Assembly (NCBI GenBank): GCA_021613335.1
Contig: JAJTWR010000030.1
Span: 27,501-91,500, forward strand
From: Whitmania pigra
Taxonomy: Eukaryota; Annelida; Clitellata; Hirudinida; Haemopidae
DNA: 64,000 bases
Reading direction: 5' to 3'
The notes below the pieces were generated by a model that had not been told where the DNA came from, did not search any database, and saw only the letters and a program-made list of their open reading frames with translations. The position numbers were made by a program, and so were the translations under genes. Positions 58,666-64,000 of the stretch are shown here, in pieces. Numbering within the stretch: position 1 is the stretch's first letter; every line of letters begins with the position of its first letter.

Positions 58666-60675
58666 CTGAAATGGTAACAAATAATTGTTGAAACAGAAAG
58701 AGAAACATGCTTTAAGTTTCATTTTAATTGCACAACAACACATCAGCGCTTTTAGCTTTATTGCACATCAGAATTAGGATAAGATGCTGATGTGACATCA
58801 AGAACTTAATACAACATGATGATTAATTCAAGATGACATGAGCCACGTGATTACTCAAACAAACTGATGTTATTTGATGTATCAACTCACAGGAGGAGAG
58901 AGAAGGATGGACTTTTGATTTCTCTGGAGTACGAGGATGTCATCGGTCGTTCGCCTGTAAACCGGATTATCAAAGTTCAAGGAGTTCTTTGGAGTCTTCT
59001 TCTTGTAGGAGCAATACAGGAGCAGAACAATCTGATGCGGAAAGTGTAATGTTTCATACATTTATTTATATATATATTTTTAATATTTTTACTACAGTAT
59101 CACTACTACATTAGCTGTCAAACATGCACCATATTACTATGTAAATTATACATTTTCATAGACAAACCAGAAAAATGATTGTGATGGAGGTGATAAAGAT
59201 GCAAACGATGAATCCAATTGCTCTTTTGTGATGACGCTGTCCATCCAAGAAAAAGTTCAAAGGATCCTCAGTTGGTTCATGGAGAGGTTTTGTGGAGCCT
59301 AGAGTTACAAAAAATTCAAATTGCAATAGATGGAACAGCAATGGAATGTACAAATATGTGATAATGTCAATAGATAATTACACAGTTAAACAATGTTTAT
59401 TCATGAAATTAAGAAGCACTGCATCCTTAAGCGAGTTGGATTAGGCTTAAAAAAATGAATGACCAACCTCTCTCAACTCCAGAAAGATTTTGTTTGAAAG
59501 TGGTTGACGGTCTTGTCGTTATTACGCTCCCGGACGAGGGACTGACAGCGATGCAACTCCGACCATCGTGTGCCAGCCTGAATCCTTTGCTGGAGCAAGC
59601 GCATGTGAAATTGTATGCATTCAAAGTCTCACCCTGCCCGGGCAAGCACAACTGGTGACAACCTGAGTTCTTGCACACATTTTCGGCTAAATGAAATGTT
59701 GTTTTGTAAGGTACAAAGCCATAATAAATAAAAGCTCAGATAAAATAATAAAACATGCCAGCTTAATAAATATTGTGTCATCCAGTAACATGCAATTTAG
59801 TTTAACTTTAAAAAGGACTATCTTATTATCATTATAATTTTTTTAATTATTATTTTTAACTTTTGAAAGGGCTATCTTATTATAGAACACACCTATGGGC
59901 TGTTTGAGCCTGTGGTGGATGGTGATCCCCATAGGCAGGTGTAGTTTATGTGCCACTTCCCTCACCTCACTCCTGGCTTCACCAGGCGAGAGGTAATTCG
60001 GTACTTTGTAAATTGCTTCCGTTTCCCAGTCGGACCAATAAATTTCATCCTGATAAATGTTACTCATGTTAGCCTGATTTGAATCTGATATTTGTAAATT
60101 TCCTTTTGAACTTAAAAATTGATTTAATTTGTGTTGAATTCAATTTCAAACTAGCAATACCTCAAAAAATGCCATAGAAAATGGGTGTCTGATGTAAAAA
60201 GCAGAATATAGAACAAGAAGTCTGCCTCCTCCGTCGTAGTCTGCCGAGTAAATCGAGTGGAACTTGGCATCGATCCAGTAAATTCGATCCATCTCGTAGT
60301 CCACGGTCAGCCCGTTCGGCCAAAGAATGTTTTCGGAAATGATGGTCTTCCTGCCTGAGCCGTCCAAAAACGATCGCTCGATCCTCGGAACGACGCCCCA
60401 GTCTGACCAGAACAGGTACCTAATTATAGGGTTATTTGAGAAATTCATTCATTTAAATTAAACAGTTTATTTCAAGCTCCCATTAGATTCACCATTGGAC
60501 ATGTTCATCCATCATCAGATAATAAGTAGAACGATGATCAATGCAATTATCCGATTTTCAATATTACAGTTTCAGTATTATTATATTATTCAATATTCAT
60601 TTGCATTGCATTGCCTCAACAAACATAACAAACAATAAACATGCAAACATAAACAGCTTCAACGACAACTTTTTA

Positions 60676-60708
<33 letters not shown>

Positions 60709-63700
60709 TTAATACCATCTTCCAGGTCTCGGGTCTAGTGCAAGGGCCTGCGGTTCATCATGTTTGCCTACAAACAAGACTGTCCTCCAAAGAGGTCGAT
60801 TGAGCTTTTCAACAGAAGCCACTTCAATCTGATTCCTGCCCGTGTCTGTCCAGTACAAGTTCTTGTGGATCCAATCGAATGCCAGTCTGTCAGGAGAGCT
60901 GACATCTGTGGTGACCAGCTCCTTTGTCGAGTTTATGTTTTGCAAATGAAAGGGCAGCCTAGTGAAGGGAGATGGAATAATCGTCATGTGATTATGAATG
61001 TCGTTAGTAATTGTTAGTAATGCAGCATTTCAGCATGCAGGTTGGCTGAATGGTTTGCTTTCTATTATACAGCAGTAATGGCAACAGTCGTAATGTGTCG
61101 TGTTCGAAACCCGGCCTGCATTGCCACAAGCGCCCTTTGTAAGGACCAATGGAGAAATGAAGTGTAATAATGTAGCTTGTTAATAATTAAACTGGTTCAT
61201 TGATTATTTAGCTAGTAGAAAGCAAAGGGTTGTTTGTAATAACACAAACTCTGAAGATCTCATTGTAAATTATGGTGTACCTCAAGGATCTATTTTAGGT
61301 CCACTTCTTTTTCTTGTGTATATGAATGATTTCAATTGTACATCTAATTTGTTTAAGGCATTATTGTATGCCGATGACATCGCTATTTATACTTCCGGTG
61401 ACAACATCAATAACCTTATTCAATATTTAAATAAGGAACTTCATAACATCAATAACTGGATTATTGCTAATCGACTTACACTTAACATAGCCAAATCAAA
61501 TTTCATTATATTTCATTCTCCAAAAAAGGCCATACTTTGTCACTCTCCTCCTTCCATAAATAATATTGATCTTATAAGAGTCACTAGCTTTCGTTATCTT
61601 GGTGTTATACTTGATGAACATCTATCCTGGCATGCACACATAAAATATATACAGGGTCGAATAGCGAGGAATATTGGTATCATTGCCAGAATCCGTCCTT
61701 TCGTAAATACCAAGACAGCATTACTATTATATTTTTCCCTTATTTATCCATATCTCACTTACTGTAATCTTGTATGGGCATCTACTTATCGCACTCGTTT
61801 AAACCAACTACATATTCTACAAAAGCGTATCATCCGTATAATATTCTCACTGCCAATTTCATCTCATACAGATTTGACTTTTATGAATAACAATTTATTA
61901 ACTCTTCAACAAATACATAGTCTTCAAACTGCTCTATTTATGTTCTCTTATAATAAGAATGCCCTTCCAGATAAATTTGTAGGTCTTATGCCTGAAAGTG
62001 TCAACTACACTAAACCTTCACACTCCCTCCGTCATACCCATGAATATAGTCCATCTTTTGCCAAAACCACCCTCAAGCTCTTTTCACTAACATGTTACGG
62101 ACCTAGACTATACAACACCATTCCTTCATCTATCAAAAATCATACACAGACTGGACCATTCATGCTATTATATTTATTATTTAAATTGTCCTACAAATTG
62201 TACTTAGTTCGTGGTATTCTTGATTAACTGTTTATTTGACGGGTTTATTATTCGTTTTCTTAATTAACTGATATTTCAGGGTCATCTTGCTAGCGGAAGC
62301 TTGCGTTTCCTTAAAGCTGATCCATGAGTTCTTTATTAATCCGTACATTGGTGTCTCTTTTGTTTGATTTGTTTTGTTCATTTTGATAATTAATAAAATT
62401 GCTCAAAAATTGAAAAAAAAAAAAAAAATAAAAAATAAAAAAAAAAAAAAAAAAATAATAATGATAATTTTTTCAAGTGTTTTATGAGCTTATTGAATCA
62501 CACAAACAAGCTCACAAAAAACACAATCACACACAAAAAACAATAAGCAAAAGCACTAAATAAATTCAAATAAACCAAAAGGACCAGCCTTAAGGAAGCA
62601 CATGCTTCTGCTATCAGACTGATTCTGTAAGTCACTATATACAAAATTGTAAGCTATTCAATTCCACTCAATAAATATTGTTTGCACAACATTTTTGAAT
62701 AAAAATAAAGAAATTTGAAAGGGCATGTGTTTAACTGAATTAGATCTTTGATAGATGAAGGTATGGAAAAGTAAAGTTTTGGGCCATAACATTGAATTGA
62801 GAATAATTTTAGAGTTGACTTACATTCATGTGCATTATGTAGAAAGTGTGAAGATTTGTTGTTATTGCTTGATATGAGAAAAACAGAATTTATTATTATT
62901 ATTATATTTATTATTAGCGATAATATATCGACCTACTGTTTGAAATAGAGTTTGGTTATTTCTAGAGAAGAAACCTAAATATAAAATGAATAATCATAAA
63001 AATATATAAATTATTGTCCTCTTCTGATTCAGTCAACTCAGTATTTTAATTGCCAAAATATCAGAGGCAAGATAATCCACAGTTGTCGGGGTTTGCATAA
63101 TCACAGCAAACATGATAATTGTAAACAGGATTCTCAGAAGTAATAATTGTCGCTGCATGTTGGCTCGGAAGAGTTGTCTTCCTGAATTCTGAGGTCATTA
63201 GATTAAAGACAACCAATGTAATGCCCTCAGGAAGTAGCGCCATACAATACAATAATAATTGCATAATAACTACAATAACAACTGCGTAATAACACAATAA
63301 TAAGAGCTTAATAACTAGAGATAACTTGATAATAATTAGAGATTACACCGTCACAGTGCACTACATGCAGTGTGGTACATACGTACCTGTATATTGCCTC
63401 CTCCGATACATCTGACCAATAGACAAAGTTCTCCTCGTAATCGAAGTCGATGGCTATGGCAGTGTGTAGGGTCCACTCATGTCCGATGATGGATTTGTAG
63501 ATGCCACTCCTGAGTTGGATTTTACGTAGGTCATGCTGATTGGCAAACAGGAGCGAAGGCTCTCTCTCGGCCGCCTTGCACCTGAGGGTGGACCATTCCA
63601 TTTCGTAGCCCGGATGGCAGAGGCACTTGTGGCCCCTTCCTTCGGGCTTGTTGATGCAGATGTGGGAGCAGGTCATCGGACTGAGACATTCGTTGACATC

Positions 63701-64000
63701 TGACAAACATAAATGTTGAAAAGGAGAAAAAAAATAAATTCAAAAATCAATAAATCCATAAAAACTGAGCATTATTGGACTGAAAATAACTTTACCAGAG
63801 GTGATGTTGGTAATATTAATAATAATTATATCAGTAATAATAATAAGTAAATTTAGATGGTACCATATTCATAACCATCAGGATACCACTTACAACTTAA
63901 TTGATGACTCGTAGCATCACCAAACAACCAACCTTCACATGTTTTGTTATCCTTGGAAACCTGCATTCCCTGAGGACAGGTGCATAGAGGTTGATTGTGC
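58624..64000 (-). CDS. LDLR/VLDLR-family receptor, 3' part
   Basis: Nine exons with compatible phases: 58624-58665, 58891-59031, 59168-59298, 59468-59686, 59893-60049, 60161-60419, 60716-60958, 63387-63699 and 63933 to the edge. In order: EGF end, DVNEC-type calcium-binding EGF plus first propeller blade, three YWTD propeller exons, EGF, Thr/Ser-rich stalk, TM helix, short tail with FDNPVY. This is the LDLR/VLDLR/ApoER2 arrangement, with exon borders like those of vertebrate LDLR in the propeller. These receptors take up lipoproteins or yolk by clathrin endocytosis through NPxY. The ligand-binding class A repeats are outside the window, so LDLR versus VLDLR cannot be decided. Confidence 0.9.
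58891..59031 (-). CDS. LDLR-family exon, tail with NPVY
   Basis: 47 codons: IVLLLYCSYKKKTPKNSLNF, DNPVYRRTTDD. The FDNPVY internalisation signal is the classical form that recruits clathrin adaptors. The first residues complete the TM helix. Confidence 0.9.
59168..59298 (-). CDS. LDLR-family exon, stalk and TM helix
   Basis: GSTKPLHEPTEDPLNFFLDG, then AIGFIVCIFITSITIIFL at the donor; the helix is completed by the next exon. Without splicing the frame stops four codons later. Confidence 0.87.
59468..59686 (-). CDS. LDLR-family exon, EGF after propeller
   Basis: ENVCKNSGCHQLCLPGQGET, FTCACSSKGFRLAHDGRSC, then a Ser/Thr-rich stretch (likely O-glycosylated). Confidence 0.9.
59893..60049 (-). 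CDS. LDLR-family exon, propeller (DEIYWSDW)
   Basis: DEIYWSDWETEAIYKVPNYL through LPMGITIHHRLKQPIG, the last propeller blade. Confidence 0.9.
60161..60419 (-). CDS. LDLR-family exon, propeller (YLFWSDWG)
   Basis: YLFWSDWGVVPRIERSFLDG, ILWPNGLTVDYEMDRIYWID, HPFSMAFFE. WPNGLTxD and HPFxxAxFE are strongly conserved in LDLR-family propellers. Confidence 0.92.
60716..60958 (-). CDS. LDLR-family exon, propeller (NLYWTDTG)
   Basis: LAFDWIHKNLYWTDTGRNQI, EVASVEK, then DEPQALALDPRPG. Phase 2 both ends. Confidence 0.92.
61035..61192 (+). mobile_element. tRNA-derived SINE-like sequence
   Basis: A-box-like TTGGCTGAATGG (61042-61053) and B-box-like GTGTTCGAAACCC (about 61099-61111) spaced as in tRNA genes. 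The body recurs at 35525-35700. Ends just before the LINE at 61200. Confidence 0.6.
61200..62460 (+). mobile_element. LINE, 5'-truncated, 3' coding part intact, poly-A tail
   Basis: Open from the truncation to a TAA at 62225-62227: DYLASRKQRVVCNN, GVPQGSILGPLLFLVYMNDF, LLYADDIAIYTSG (catalytic YADD), TSFRYLGVILDEHLSWHAHI, LIYPYLTYCNLVWA. No stop or frameshift over about 1 kb, followed by 3' UTR and an A-rich tail with T interruptions (62414-62455). Youngest-looking LINE in the window; different family from the copies at 26373 and 33530. Confidence 0.92.
62465..63385. other. LDLR-family intron, remainder
   Basis: AT-rich, nothing supported. A minus-strand frame with an NPVY-like motif near 63110-63130 is discussed under rejected items. 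Confidence 0.4.
63387..63699 (-). CDS. LDLR-family exon, cbEGF and first blade
   Basis: DVNECLSPMTCSHICINKPE, HKCLCHPGYEMEWSTLRCKA, then EPSLLFANQHDLRKIQLRSG and ENFVYWSDVSEEAIYR. The DVNEC start is the calcium-binding EGF signature. Confidence 0.92.
63933..64000 (-). CDS. LDLR-family exon, end of EGF (partial)
   Basis: PLCTCPQGMQVSKDNKTCEG, cut by the window edge. Last Cys pair of the first EGF domain. Confidence 0.75.

Noticed and set aside
63061..63297. Minus frame with SENPVYNY, like an NPxY tail
   Set aside because: Lies inside the intron between propeller exons, has no convincing splice sites, and the true tail with FDNPVY is at 58891.

Overview
This is animal nuclear DNA, AT-rich and intron-rich, with gene families found only in metazoans (a PTK7-type receptor, an LDL-receptor-family receptor, a BPI/LBP-fold protein and a secreted ADAMTS-like metalloprotease). 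There are no prokaryotic features. Very long trinucleotide and tetranucleotide repeats, small 5'-truncated LINEs, deleted hAT elements and short introns suggest an invertebrate bilaterian. A lophotrochozoan such as an annelid or mollusc is my guess; the sequence does not prove it.

Layout. (1) 1-1937, plus: the last exons of a BPI/LBP-family gene. (2) 2641-12945, minus, tail to tail with it: a secreted metalloprotease resembling MIG-17 (signal peptide, propeptide, HELGHSLGMPHD catalytic domain, disintegrin-like and cysteine-rich segments, PLAC-like C-terminus). Its catalytic exons occur twice in two nearly identical ~2 kb blocks separated by a ~545 bp uninterrupted GAT tract. A decayed Tc1/mariner element lies in one intron. 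(3) 14217-17665, minus: an apparently complete gene for a signal-anchored, Ser/Thr-rich (mucin-like) protein. Its middle is ten tandem copies of a 291 bp unit, each with a 150 bp exon, in two nearly alternating types. (4) 18-31.7 kb: a gene-poor, repeat-rich stretch with a Tc1 fragment, GAT and AAT tracts, a LINE split by a 22 bp minisatellite, a second LINE with a nested insertion, and two internally deleted hAT elements. (5) 31756-55614, minus: a PTK7/CCK4-type gene in 18 phase-compatible exons totalling 3888 bp (1295 residues): signal peptide, seven Ig domains, one TM helix and a degenerate kinase domain. Its introns hold a LINE, a hAT remnant, a SINE-like copy and many microsatellites. (6) 58624 to beyond the right edge, minus: the 3' part of an LDLR/VLDLR-type receptor (EGF, YWTD propeller, EGF, TM, tail with FDNPVY), with a SINE-like sequence and an intact 3' LINE fragment in one intron.

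The protein-coding genes do not form an operon or pathway. Four of the five encode secreted or membrane proteins with signal or anchor sequences or TM segments visible here; the fifth (BPI family) is normally secreted. Exon coordinates come from splice-site and phase reasoning on the bare sequence. The PTK7 and LDLR models are phase-consistent throughout; the BPI and metalloprotease models have uncertain joins, stated in the entries.
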